From: Acidilobaceae archaeon
GTDB lineage: Archaea; Thermoproteota; Thermoprotei_A; Sulfolobales; Acidilobaceae
Length of the DNA stretch: 29,024 nucleotides
Direction: 5' to 3'
Assembly (NCBI GenBank): GCA_026985385.1
Contig: JALSQM010000111.1
Location: 1-29,024 of the forward strand
In this document: positions 7,173 to 14,613 of the stretch, piece by piece
Layout: each line of letters starts with the position of its first letter
How positions within the stretch are numbered: the first letter of the stretch is position 1
Notes under the pieces: generated by a model
Told to the model about the DNA's origin: nothing
The model's database searches: none
The model's input: only the letters and a program-made list of their open reading frames with translations
Made by a program: the position numbers and the translations under genes

Positions 7173-7623
7173 CTGGTATGGGGTTCTCTAGTGGTACGAG
7201 CTTGTTCTTGATTTTTAGTATCAACCCCCTCGTCGATGAGGTTAGATTCATCGTAAGGGCCTCCTCCAGGCTATAGTAGCCGGCATCCACGGCGTCACCG
7301 CCGGGCCTAGGCTTCTCCCCGGGATCTAGGGGCTCGAGTAGAACCGTGACTAGGACGTAGTGGTACCTAACACCCCTCTCGTCAACCTTTATCAGCTCGT
7401 CGACATTCACGACTCCAAGGGGCTTGGTTCTAACACCCGTCTCCTCGAGGGTCTCCCTAACAGCGGCGTCGTAGAGGCCCTCACCCAGCTCAACGTGGCC
7501 CCCCGGTATGCTCCAGTAGCCACGGCTTGGCGGGTAGCCCCTCCTAACTAGGAGGATGCTATCGCCGACGAGGACTAGACCGCCCACCCCGACTAGGGGC
7601 CTCTCGGGGTAGAGTTTACCCAT
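7147..7623 (-). CDS. Nudix hydrolase (ADP-ribose pyrophosphatase-like)
   Basis: A complete Nudix domain enzyme, which hydrolyses a nucleoside diphosphate linked to another moiety using Mg2+. The Nudix box runs G-HVELG-E-GLYDAAV-RE-TLEE-TG-V (residues 42-64 from this start) and keeps every consensus residue of Gx5Ex7REUxEExGU. The strand before it is PSRGYWSIPGG, as in ADP-ribose and NADH-type Nudix enzymes; the precise substrate is not determined. The frame is open further, to 7737, but the ATG at 7623 begins right before the first Nudix strand and avoids overlap with the divergent AlaX gene, so it is preferred (158 residues). The 3' end overlaps the radical SAM gene by 26 bases. Confidence 0.9.
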   Translation of the reverse strand: MGKLYPERPLVGVGGLVLVGDSILLVRRGYPPSRGYWSIPGGHVELGEGLYDAAVRETLEETGVRTKPLGVVNVDELIKVDERGVRYHYVLVTVLLEPLDPGEKPRPGGDAVDAGYYSLEEALTMNLTSSTRGLILKIKNKLVPLENPIPARRYVPPD

Positions 7624-7708
7624 ATGAGCCCGCCCCTCAAAGGCCCTGGGCCCCGGTAGAGGGTTAAGTAGATAGGAGGCACGCACATAGCGGTGCGGTG
7701 GAGGAGGG

Positions 7709-8455
7709 GTGTGCTTCTTGGCGGCCGCGCCTGCCACGAGGCTCCTCTACCAGGAGGATAGCTATCTCAGGGAGTTCGACGCGGTAGTAGTCGATGTTAG
7801 GGGGGACGAGGTGGTGCTCGACGCCACAGCCTTCCACCCGGGGCCCCACGGTGGCTTAGACACTGACACAGGCTTCCTAGAGGGCTCCCGGGGAAGGTGG
7901 AGGATCGTAGCCGCCCGCATGGAGGGCGATATAGTCTACCACGTGGTTCCGGGCCACTCTCTAGCTCCTGGTGAGAGGGTTCACGGGGTCATAGACTGGG
8001 AGCGCAGGTATAGCATGATGAGGCTCCACACGTTCAGCCACATACTCGCAGCCGTGCTCTACCAGAGGTATAACGCCCTAGTCACGGGGGGCCATATAAC
8101 TCCGGAGATGGCTAGGGACGACTTCGACCTCACAGGTGCTGGTAGCGAGTGGAAGAAGGCCCTCGAGGAGGCCTTCGAGGAGGCTAGAGGCATAGCGTCG
8201 AGGTGCATAGAGGTCAAGGTCTACTGGCTCCCGAGGGAGGAGGCACTCCGGATACCAGGCCTCGTGAAGCTAGCCTCAAGGCTCCCACCCGAGGTGGACA
8301 AGCTGAGGATAGTGGAGATCCCCGGCGTCGACATACAAGCCGACGGAGCCCCCCACGTCAGGAACACCTGCGAGATAGGGGAGGTCGAACTCGTTAAGAT
8401 AGAGAGTAAAGGTAGGAGGAGGCGTAGAATCTACTACAAGCTTGTTAATAGTTAA
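7709..8455 (+). CDS. alanyl-tRNA editing protein, AlaX family
   Basis: A free-standing editing domain homologous to that of alanyl-tRNA synthetase; it deacylates mischarged Ser- or Gly-tRNA(Ala) in trans. The N-terminal part (about 1-95) is the beta-barrel that precedes the editing core ('DATAFHPGPHGG', about 38-49). The zinc site includes HxxxH at 107-111 (HTFSH), and the second half is 'ADGAPHVRNTCEIG' (about 211-224), corresponding to the archaeal 'DGGTHVxNTxEIG' element with His216. The Cys that precedes this His in AlaRS-type motifs is not present, as in other archaeal members by my recollection. The size suits AlaX-M. GTG 7709 overlaps the ribosome-binding sequence GGAGG at 7703-7707, so TTG 7718, 10 bases after it, is a good alternative start. 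A TATA-like TTAAGTAG near 7664-7671 could drive it. Confidence 0.9.
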   Translation: MCFLAAAPATRLLYQEDSYLREFDAVVVDVRGDEVVLDATAFHPGPHGGLDTDTGFLEGSRGRWRIVAARMEGDIVYHVVPGHSLAPGERVHGVIDWERRYSMMRLHTFSHILAAVLYQRYNALVTGGHITPEMARDDFDLTGAGSEWKKALEEAFEEARGIASRCIEVKVYWLPREEALRIPGLVKLASRLPPEVDKLRIVEIPGVDIQADGAPHVRNTCEIGEVELVKIESKGRRRRRIYYKLVNS

Positions 8456-8639
8456 CTAAAAAAGACGAAAAGTGATTAGGGGAGGGCAGATAATGAATAT
8501 TATGATAAATATAAATTATCTTATTAGAATTAAGGTTAATTTTATCATAGAGTTCAACGACAGACCTAGTGTTAATGGAGTATCACACGCCAACTCTTCC
8601 TCTCAGCCCTTTGAAGTAAGGTGTCTCTGGGGAGGTTAA
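8456..8639. other. AT-rich intergenic segment before the thymidylate-kinase-like gene
   Basis: Hand counting gives 35 G/C in the 120 bases 8461-8580 (29%), against roughly 60% in flanking genes. It holds many AT runs that could contain the promoter of the next gene, and a good ribosome-binding sequence GGGGAGGT at 8629-8636. I found no clear hairpin, repeat array or small gene in it. Confidence 0.6.
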
Positions 8640-9569
8640 ATGCCGACAGAGATAAATGGCATTAGGCCAAGACTCCTAGGAGAGAAAGTAGCAAAAGACT
8701 TAAAGGAGCAAGTTGCTGAGTTACTTGAGTGCCTTCGAAAAGTCGTTAGGAGAGCCAGTCGCGGGTTCCTCGTTGCAGTAGAAGGCGTGGACGGAGCTGG
8801 ACTTAGCACTACAGCTGAGGCTTTGGTATTCGCTTTAAATACTCTCTTTGGGGAGAGGGTGGCCCTCTACACTAAAGAACCAACCTATGGGCCGGTTGGC
8901 TTCATTTTATGGCAGGCCCTCTCGGGCATATACCGCGACTTTCCGAGACACCCAGTATTCATGGCTCATCTCTTCGCGGCCGATAGGCTATGGCATCTTA
9001 TTGAGGAGCCCATTAACAATAAGTGCAGAGGTCTTCTCTCTTGTCTCCAAGCGGGTTATATAGTGGTTTCGGATAGATATAAGTATAGCAGTCTAGCATA
9101 CCAAAGTAGGATACATAGAGACGAGAGAGGCAGGGTTGTAGAAGGAGCCGATATAGAATGGCTTTGGAGGCTTAATGAGTATGCCCCGCCTGCTCATCTC
9201 TTAGTTCTCTTAGATGTAGACGTTAAAACTGCCTTGGAGAGAATAGGCCTCGAAAGATGGAGCATACAATATACAGAGAAAAAAGACTTTTTAGAAAGTG
9301 TTAGAGAGGCGTTCAAAGAGATAGCTGGGGAGCTTGAGAAAAGACCAGAGGTGGATGCAGGTTCCTTAGGCTTTCAGAGAGGACGAGGACTGTGGGTAAG
9401 AATGTTAAGGGAAGCAGGCGTGGATCCAAGTATACTCTATAAGAGCCCGCCAGCATGGCCTCAGGTGGAGAGACACAATACAGCGGAGGAAAAGCCGGAA
9501 GAAGTAATAAGAGCAGCTCTCGAAGACATTCTTAAACTTATCTGTAAAAGGGAAGAAAGAATATTATAA
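8640..9569 (+). CDS. thymidylate-kinase-like protein with altered P-loop
   Basis: A P-loop nucleotide kinase of the dTMP kinase type (dTMP + ATP to dTDP + ADP). Recognisable parts are the P-loop EGVDGAGLSTTAE (residues 48-60), TKEP (78-81), AADR (113-116), and the DRYKYSSLAYQ motif (145-155) with the dTMP-binding Asp-Arg-Tyr. The P-loop lysine, normally in G-x-G-K-[ST], is Leu55. The monomer is 309 residues, longer than the usual 200 or so: an extra N-terminal helix of about 40 residues and a charged C-terminal extension of about 75. The ATG at 8640 follows GGAGGT with good spacing. G+C in sampled 60-base lines ranged from 35% to 57%, below its neighbours, and it sits alone in an AT-rich island, suggesting different ancestry or transfer. 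Whether it is catalytically active or a regulatory or repurposed paralogue cannot be told from sequence. Confidence 0.8.
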   Translation: MPTEINGIRPRLLGEKVAKDLKEQVAELLECLRKVVRRASRGFLVAVEGVDGAGLSTTAEALVFALNTLFGERVALYTKEPTYGPVGFILWQALSGIYRDFPRHPVFMAHLFAADRLWHLIEEPINNKCRGLLSCLQAGYIVVSDRYKYSSLAYQSRIHRDERGRVVEGADIEWLWRLNEYAPPAHLLVLLDVDVKTALERIGLERWSIQYTEKKDFLESVREAFKEIAGELEKRPEVDAGSLGFQRGRGLWVRMLREAGVDPSILYKSPPAWPQVERHNTAEEKPEEVIRAALEDILKLICKREERIL

Positions 9570-9620
9570 GATACATAAATAATTAAAAATTTATATTAAT
9601 AATTATTCTAGTGATAACAA

Positions 9621-10598
9621 CTAAGTTATTTCACTAATATCTTTAACGAGGCCTAGGAGCCTCTTCACGCCCTCAAGGCTCTTGGGGGGCTCGCTGCTAT
9701 GCATTATGACTAGCTTCTCGCAGCCCCCGCATTCGAGTGCTTTCACCTCCTCCAGCGCCTCCTGCTGTGTCTTGGCCACGCCTAGCTTGGAGGCCATCTC
9801 GGCGTCTAGTACCCTGTTGACCACTATTGCCTCGACCCTTATGCCTAGCTCGCGGGCAACTCTAAGGCTCGTCTTCACCTCATAGACCGGCAGGGGCTCC
9901 GGGGTCGCTATGAGTACGAGACCCGCTCTCTCGGGGTTCCTGAGGAGCTTCGCCAGGCCCTCGTACTCCCCGCGTAGCTCGGCCAGCTTATCCAGTACGG
10001 GGTCGTGCGGCTCGAACTCCTGCTTGAGTACTTTGGCTATAGTGTAGCGCATCGCCACTATCTTATAGCGTAGCTCGTAGAGGTGCGTTAGCCAGAGGAG
10101 GTAGAGGCGTGGGAGGTTGAGCATCCTGTGCGTGACCCCCGTGGGGGGAGTGTCGATAACTATATAGTCGTACTCCTCCCCCAAGCTCTTGGCGAGCCCC
10201 CTTAGGAGGCTCAGGTACACTTCCTCCTCGAAGCCCGGGGCGTTCTTGACCGCGCTCACTATGCCGTCTAGGCTCACCACGGTGAGGCCCGGCATCACCT
10301 GCCTCAGTAGCCTGGCGTAGTCCTCAGCCACTTTCTTAGCTATAGTGTCTATGTCGTACTGGACCGCCGTGAAGCCCGCCTCCTGGATCCTCTCGGGCTT
10401 GCCGACCCTCCTCAAGCCCAGGTAGCCTAGTAGGTGGCGTGCGGGGTCCAGGCTGGCCAGCAGCGTGCGCCCACGCTCCTGCAAGGCCAGGCTTAGGAGT
10501 ATGCTGAACGTGGTCTTCCCCACACCGCCTTTTCCTACTGATATGAACATGTGGGGCCTGCCGGTTCTAGCTACGAGCCTTTCAAGCGCACCAGCCAT
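9621..10598 (-). CDS. Get3/ArsA-type ATPase
   Basis: A SIMIBI-class ATPase of the ArsA/Get3 family; eukaryotic Get3 delivers tail-anchored membrane proteins, and the archaeal role is presumed similar. Deviant Walker A GKGGVGKTT (residues 22-30, with the signature first lysine), switch I DPA (51-53, in SLDPARHL), switch II DTPPTGVTHRML (149-160), and the nucleotide-recognition strand ending VVNRV (259-263). CGGC at 290-293 lies where Get3 homologues often carry a zinc-binding CxxC that joins the dimer. The region after switch II (about 165-225) holds hydrophobic helices that could form a client groove. Length 325 means a single ATPase domain, as in Get3, not a doubled ArsA. The ATG follows GATGAGGT. 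It lies 12 bases after the small upstream gene and is presumably cotranscribed with it. Confidence 0.92.
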   Translation of the reverse strand: MAGALERLVARTGRPHMFISVGKGGVGKTTFSILLSLALQERGRTLLASLDPARHLLGYLGLRRVGKPERIQEAGFTAVQYDIDTIAKKVAEDYARLLRQVMPGLTVVSLDGIVSAVKNAPGFEEEVYLSLLRGLAKSLGEEYDYIVIDTPPTGVTHRMLNLPRLYLLWLTHLYELRYKIVAMRYTIAKVLKQEFEPHDPVLDKLAELRGEYEGLAKLLRNPERAGLVLIATPEPLPVYEVKTSLRVARELGIRVEAIVVNRVLDAEMASKLGVAKTQQEALEEVKALECGGCEKLVIMHSSEPPKSLEGVKRLLGLVKDISEIT

Positions 10599-10610
10599 AC
10601 CTCATCGACC

Positions 10611-10922
10611 TCACCACTCACCGCCTAGGTTGGCGAAGTAGTCGGCCAGAACATCGGAGCCGAGGAAGTGCCTCTCCTCCATTATCTTAACCTCATCCTT
10701 CAGGAGAGGGGCCAGCTCCGCCGCCAGGCCCAGGGGGACCAGGGGGAGGCCCACCATACCCCCCAGGATGAGGCTGAGGAAGGCGTTCTCCATCTCCCTA
10801 AGCTGGAGCTCGAGTACTTCAACGCTCTCCTCGTGCATGGCCTTGAATATCCCCACGCTTAGGTTATACGCCTCCCTGCCTATGGCCCTCAGAGCCCTCG
10901 AGAGAGCTTCCCTGAGGCCCAC
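10611..10922 (-). CDS. small protein with one hydrophobic segment, upstream of the Get3-type ATPase
   Basis: I do not recognise a named family. The protein has 103 residues: an N-terminal amphipathic, helix-forming region (about 1-46, rich in Arg, Glu, Leu), one strongly hydrophobic stretch rich in Leu, Gly and Pro (about 47-73), and an acidic helical tail. It is probably membrane associated or a client-like protein. It starts with GTG preceded by GGGGG at 10926-10932, and a TATA-like TTTTTAG lies at 10956-10962 on the minus strand, giving a roughly 10-base leader. Its stop lies 12 bases before the ATPase start, so the two form an operon. The pairing suggests a partner, receptor or chaperone in the ATPase pathway; this is inference. 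Confidence 0.72.
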   Translation of the reverse strand: MGLREALSRALRAIGREAYNLSVGIFKAMHEESVEVLELQLREMENAFLSLILGGMVGLPLVPLGLAAELAPLLKDEVKIMEERHFLGSDVLADYFANLGGEW

Positions 10923-10982
10923 AAGAACCCCCTAGTATATGCGTGGGGGGCGGGCCTAAAAAGGGGAGGGGAGTAGGTGGGG

Positions 10983-12839
10983 CTACTTCGAAGCTCTCAA
11001 GAGGCCTCTGGTGAAGAGTACTATCAGGAGTATATCGAGTGCAAGGCTTATCGCTACCAGGACGCCCGAACCTGCCACCTGAACCGGCGGTATGTGCGGC
11101 ATGACAACGGCCATCCACCAGGCGAGCGCTATGGTTACTGTTATCCACAGGAAGAACGCCGGCACCAGTATGAGCCAGGCCGTCCCGCCCCTGATCTTGA
11201 GGGCTGCGTAGACCCACAAGGCGCTCGTCAGCAGTGCTAGAGCGGCTAGTAGCTGGTTGACGCCAGCGAAGGCGGGCCACACGGTTCTGTAGGCGCCGTA
11301 TATCTTCCCCCCGATGACGACTGTCGGGAACGCCATGGCAGCGCCGACGAGGACTGCAATAAGTGTTGCGACCCACCTGTTCGTGAGCACCTTATGGGCG
11401 GCGGGGCTCCTGGGTTCGAGCCAGTCGAATAGCTCCTGCCAGGAGAACCTCGCTAGCCTGGTGGCAGTGTCTAGCGTCGTCAGTATGAACATTGAGAGTG
11501 CTATGGCTGCGAATACCTTGAACACGTTGAATGCCGTCGCGAAGTTTCCGCCGAACCTCTCCGCGACGCTGCCGACGAGGTAGCCGTAGCCGGTCACGAA
11601 CCTCCCTATGGCGTTTAGCTTTAAGACATTTAGGCCGTGGAGCTCGGGGGCGCCGTAGGCTATTGAGACGGGTAATATGACTGCAAGGCTTGAGACGGCG
11701 CCCTCGGTGAGCATGCCTCCATAGCCTACTAGTAGGGCGTCCATCTCATTGGCTAGCTGCTTGCTGCTAGTCCCACTCGACACTAGGGAGTGGAACCCGC
11801 TCAGCGCCCCACACGCTATGATCAGGGGTATCGCCGGCCAGAACGGTGTCGGCTGCCCAGCGAATATCTTAGGGGAGAAGCTCGTGTATGCTGGCAGCCT
11901 GAGGGGCTTATTGAATACTATCAGCGAGCTAACACCTGCTATGGCAACGAAGGCCCATAGAACATAGGCGTTCAGGTAGTCCCTAGGCTGTAGCAGGTAC
12001 CACACCGGGAGGCCTGCGGCTATGAACGAGTAGAGGGCTAGTATCACGACCCACCAGTGGTACGTGGGGATCCACACAGCCTTCATTACAGCAAGCTTAG
12101 CCTGAGCCTCGGCGGCCTCCATGGAGAGGCCCTTGACCTGGTGGAGGTAGGAGGCGTAGTCCTTGATGGCCGTTGTTATGGCTGCGCTCTTATAGCCTAG
12201 TAGGAATGGAACCTTGTAAGCATAGATGAACCCCAGCACTATTAGAACCAGGCTTATGGCGCTCGCCACCCTTATGTCCATTCCCGCCCTATAGGCTAGG
12301 AGGCCTAGGAGCAGTGCTAGGGGCATGAATATGACTGCTATCGTGGCGGCGCTCGGTATGTTCGTGAATATAACCGCCGCGACGCTGAGGAAAGCTGCTA
12401 GGACTAGGATGAGGGCTGCGTACACATATATCAGGAATATGTACCTAGCCTTCCTACCCATGAGGCCCTCGCTCACTGTAGCTATTGAGACGCCGCCATA
12501 CCTAACACTTGCCATCAGCGAGAGGTAGTCGTGCACAGCCCCTATGAAGACGTTCCCGAAGAGGACCCAGATGAGGGGTAGGAACCAGCCGTAAGCCATA
12601 GCGATAGCAGGCCCCACTATCGGGCCTGCACCAGCTATGCTTGCGAAGTGGTGCCCGTAGAGGACGTACTTGTTCGCGGGCACGTAGTCCACGCCGTCGA
12701 ACCTCTCGATGGCGGGTGTGGGCCTGTTGGGGTCAGCCTTGACTACCCTCCTAGCGAGTAGCTCTCTGCCATAGAAGACGTAGGCTATCCCATAGATTAT
12801 GAAGACTATAATCGCTATCTCTATCATTACAACGCTCAT
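10983..12839 (-). CDS. cstA: CstA family membrane transporter
   Basis: A polytopic membrane protein of the CstA (carbon starvation A) family, whose bacterial members import peptides or pyruvate. Hallmarks: 'HHFASIAGAGPIVGPAIA' near the N-terminus, 'GAVHDYLSLMASVRYGG', and the Gly-rich 'GYGGMLTEGAVS' later in the protein; about 15-16 hydrophobic segments fill the rest. Length is 618-621, somewhat shorter than the roughly 700 of E. coli CstA. I take the ATG at 12839 as the start, because GGAGGTGA at 12845-12852 sits 5 bases upstream; a GTG at 12848 in the same frame would overlap that ribosome-binding site. The upstream 92-residue membrane-protein gene ends inside the same site, so the two are translationally coupled. 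Its role in this archaeon, probably peptide or organic-acid uptake, is inferred. Confidence 0.93.
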   Translation of the reverse strand: MSVVMIEIAIIVFIIYGIAYVFYGRELLARRVVKADPNRPTPAIERFDGVDYVPANKYVLYGHHFASIAGAGPIVGPAIAMAYGWFLPLIWVLFGNVFIGAVHDYLSLMASVRYGGVSIATVSEGLMGRKARYIFLIYVYAALILVLAAFLSVAAVIFTNIPSAATIAVIFMPLALLLGLLAYRAGMDIRVASAISLVLIVLGFIYAYKVPFLLGYKSAAITTAIKDYASYLHQVKGLSMEAAEAQAKLAVMKAVWIPTYHWWVVILALYSFIAAGLPVWYLLQPRDYLNAYVLWAFVAIAGVSSLIVFNKPLRLPAYTSFSPKIFAGQPTPFWPAIPLIIACGALSGFHSLVSSGTSSKQLANEMDALLVGYGGMLTEGAVSSLAVILPVSIAYGAPELHGLNVLKLNAIGRFVTGYGYLVGSVAERFGGNFATAFNVFKVFAAIALSMFILTTLDTATRLARFSWQELFDWLEPRSPAAHKVLTNRWVATLIAVLVGAAMAFPTVVIGGKIYGAYRTVWPAFAGVNQLLAALALLTSALWVYAALKIRGGTAWLILVPAFFLWITVTIALAWWMAVVMPHIPPVQVAGSGVLVAISLALDILLIVLFTRGLLRASK

Positions 12840-12844
12840 GGAGC

Positions 12845-12852
12845 TCACCTCC
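12845..12852 (-). promoter_or_regulatory. ribosome-binding site deciding the cstA start
   Basis: GGAGGTGA on the minus strand, matching the archaeal anti-Shine-Dalgarno, 5 bases before ATG 12839. It contains the TGA stop of the upstream gene, so ribosomes finishing that gene can load directly onto cstA. Confidence 0.75.
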
Positions 12853-13123
12853 TAACCTTGGCTTTGAGGGCTGTCGGAACCTCGCCGAACCAGAGGGCGG
12901 GTCCTATGATGATGAAGAACCAGCCTAGAACCAGTGATATGGAGTCGCTGGCCCACTCGCTGCCCTCGACTGTGATGGTTCCCTTCTCCTTGTTGAACAC
13001 TGGCTTCACCGAGGATCCTATGTGGCCATGCAGCCCCCCCACGGTGAAGCCGTATGCGAGTAGCACTATCCCCACGATAGTGAGCGCTGCCCCCAGGGCT
13101 TCCCTGGCCTTCAAGGCGCCCAC
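12845..13123 (-). CDS. small two-helix membrane protein coupled to CstA
   Basis: I do not recognise a named family. The 92-residue protein has a hydrophobic segment at about 9-30, an exposed central loop (about 31-58) with charged and Gly residues, and a second hydrophobic segment at about 60-80 with an aromatic-rich end. The tail is basic (KAKVRR), so both ends are probably cytosolic with the loop outside. The GTG at 13123 has AGGGG at 13131-13136 upstream; TTG 13114 is possible. Its stop codon lies within the ribosome-binding site of cstA. Small proteins accompany CstA-type transporters in some bacteria (the YbdD type), but this one is not homologous by eye. It may be an accessory subunit. 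Confidence 0.78.
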   Translation of the reverse strand: MGALKAREALGAALTIVGIVLLAYGFTVGGLHGHIGSSVKPVFNKEKGTITVEGSEWASDSISLVLGWFFIIIGPALWFGEVPTALKAKVRR

Positions 13124-13186
13124 CGTGAACCCCTTACCCTTTCTATGGATTCAGGTACTCATTTCTCGTTAGAAAAACTGGGGGTC

Positions 13187-13194
13187 TATTTATC
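13187..13194 (+). promoter_or_regulatory. TATA-like box of the unknown membrane-protein pair
   Basis: CTATTTAT in a GC-rich surround, predicting transcript start near 13217 and a leader of about 24 bases before ATG 13241. It makes the upstream start at 13145 unlikely. Confidence 0.5.
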
Positions 13195-13240
13195 CTTGGG
13201 TGGGGGAGATGTATTTCCCCCTGGGAAGGGTAGGCTGGGG

Positions 13241-13915
13241 ATGCATGGCAGCGCGCTCGCCCTAGCGGTCTCGGTTGTGATCATAGCGAGCTTCCCGGCT
13301 GTCGTCTGGTTCTTCGTGATTAGGAGGGGCATGATCAGGAGGATAGCCGGTGTCGCCAGGGAGCTGGAGGGAGTCCTGAAACCCCGGGACGTGAGGTACT
13401 GGTACCTCGGCTACCTAGTAGGCTTCAGGGCCCGCTACTGGGTTAACAGGGGGCCCATCTCGACGGTCTCAGCCCTCTACACCATACCCCCCTACCACGT
13501 CTTCTTCTACCTCCCAGTCATAATACTCGGGAGGAGGAGGGAGACCCTGGATCTAGCCGTCAAGCTCAGGCAGAGGCCCCTCTTAGGGGGAGAGGCTCAT
13601 CTTATTGACGGGTCTAGGAGGGCGCGCCTGACGCTAGCCAAGGATCTAGGTGACACGAGGAGGCTGCGCAGAACCCGGGTCACCCTGGGGGGCAGGGTGC
13701 TGGAGGCCTATGTGGCTGGCCGTGAGCCCCCCCTGAGCCTCGCGGTTGGCCTCGCCGAGAGGCTCGAGTCCTTGGGGGCGAGGGTGCACAGGGTCACGGT
13801 GGATCCCGGTAGTAAGATTGTTTACGCCTCTCTGAGCGTTGAGAAAGGCGAGCCCGTGGCCCCCCTCGTGGAGGCGGTGCTGGATGCAGCGAGGAGAGCG
13901 GCTGGCGGGGGCTAG
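13241..13915 (+). CDS. unknown protein with N-terminal membrane anchor
   Basis: Not recognised. From ATG 13241 the protein has 224 residues: a transmembrane segment at about 4-30, then a basic stretch (RRGMIRRI), a helix, the aromatic-rich YWYLGYLVGFRARYWV segment, possibly a second hydrophobic patch (YHVFFYLPVIIL), and a soluble alpha/beta-looking C-terminal half ending in an Ala-rich helix. The soluble part is probably cytosolic by the positive-inside rule. The frame extends to 13145, but that start would lie upstream of the TATA-like box at 13187-13194. The 3' end overlaps the next gene, so the two are coupled and probably act together; there is no functional clue. Confidence 0.65.
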   Translation: MHGSALALAVSVVIIASFPAVVWFFVIRRGMIRRIAGVARELEGVLKPRDVRYWYLGYLVGFRARYWVNRGPISTVSALYTIPPYHVFFYLPVIILGRRRETLDLAVKLRQRPLLGGEAHLIDGSRRARLTLAKDLGDTRRLRRTRVTLGGRVLEAYVAGREPPLSLAVGLAERLESLGARVHRVTVDPGSKIVYASLSVEKGEPVAPLVEAVLDAARRAAGGG

Positions 13916-14612
13916 GCTGCTGCTAGCTAAGGGCCTGGCAACCCACCTAGCCAGGATCCTAGGCCTCATAGAGACCCCCACGCCGGAGCCCATCCTAGAG
14001 CAGCGCTTGAATACCAGCCGCCTAGTGGTGGAGGCGTGCTACCTAGTGGAGAGGGCTAGGCGCGGTGAAATCCCCAGGGCCCGGGTGGTGTCGGCGCTCT
14101 CATGGCTGGTCGCTTCAAGACTCTCGGAGCGGGAGGCGTTGGAGGCGCTGAGGAGGGGCCTCAAGGCCCGCCCTACACCCCTGGGGCTCTTCGGCCTCGC
14201 GAGGGCTATGGGAGGCTTCCTCAGGAGGCCGACGCTCGAGGCGCTGGACAGGCTCGTGTCGGTGCTTGCAGGCGAGCTGTCGAGGCCGTGCTGGGCGGAT
14301 CCCCGCCTCGAGGCTGAGAGGGGGAGGTTCGAGCGTGCGATGAAGAGGCTTGGAGCAGTCCTAGGCCTGACCCTGCCAGCGCTCTTCGTTGCCTCCCTCC
14401 TCTACAGTCCCGCGCTAGCGCTGGCCAGCATCGCTATTGCAGCGCTCCTCTGGGCGCTGGTGCGCCGCGTGGGGGTTCGCTATAGGATGCTCAACCTCGA
14501 GATTGCCTGGGAGAAGTGCGGGCTGGAACCCAGCGACCTAGAGGCGGCCATTAGCGGGAGGGACCTGCCGAGCGTGTACGAGCTACTAGGCCTCCCCTAC
14601 CCTCCATATTAG
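13884..14612 (+). CDS. unknown protein with C-terminal helical hairpin
   Basis: Not recognised. From ATG 13884 (GGAGG at 13869-13873) the protein has 242 residues and overlaps the preceding gene by 32 bases. The first about 150 residues are helical, basic and rich in Leu, Ala and Arg. A transmembrane hairpin follows (about 156-195, two hydrophobic stretches separated by SPA), then a short C-terminal domain ending in LLGLPYPPY. The helical domain followed by a membrane hairpin loosely recalls TadC-like membrane-platform proteins, but no motif confirms it. The next gene begins 2 bases after the stop, so the pair may be cotranscribed with the aminotransferase gene. ATG 13839 is a longer alternative start with no better support. 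Confidence 0.6.
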   Translation: MQRGERLAGARLLLAKGLATHLARILGLIETPTPEPILEQRLNTSRLVVEACYLVERARRGEIPRARVVSALSWLVASRLSEREALEALRRGLKARPTPLGLFGLARAMGGFLRRPTLEALDRLVSVLAGELSRPCWADPRLEAERGRFERAMKRLGAVLGLTLPALFVASLLYSPALALASIAIAALLWALVRRVGVRYRMLNLEIAWEKCGLEPSDLEAAISGRDLPSVYELLGLPYPPY

Positions 14613-14613
14613 G

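Noticed and set aside
7624..7737. N-terminal extension of the Nudix protein to 7737
   Set aside because: It would overlap the divergent AlaX start and adds a Pro/His-rich stretch before the fold; ATG 7623 starts directly at the domain.
8505..9605. inverted-repeat ends around the AT-rich island (AATATAAATT on each side)
   Set aside because: The shared word is about 9-10 bases of pure A/T in AT-rich sequence, expected by chance, with no target-site duplication and no transposase or integrase gene.
10977..11376. open frames opposite the 3' end of cstA
   Set aside because: Overlap with the clear CstA frame, no recognisable motifs, and composition typical of shadows.
12900..12925. TGATGATGA resembling a C/D-box RNA motif
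   Set aside because: It lies inside the coding sequence of the small CstA-linked protein and I found no matching D box and guide arrangement.
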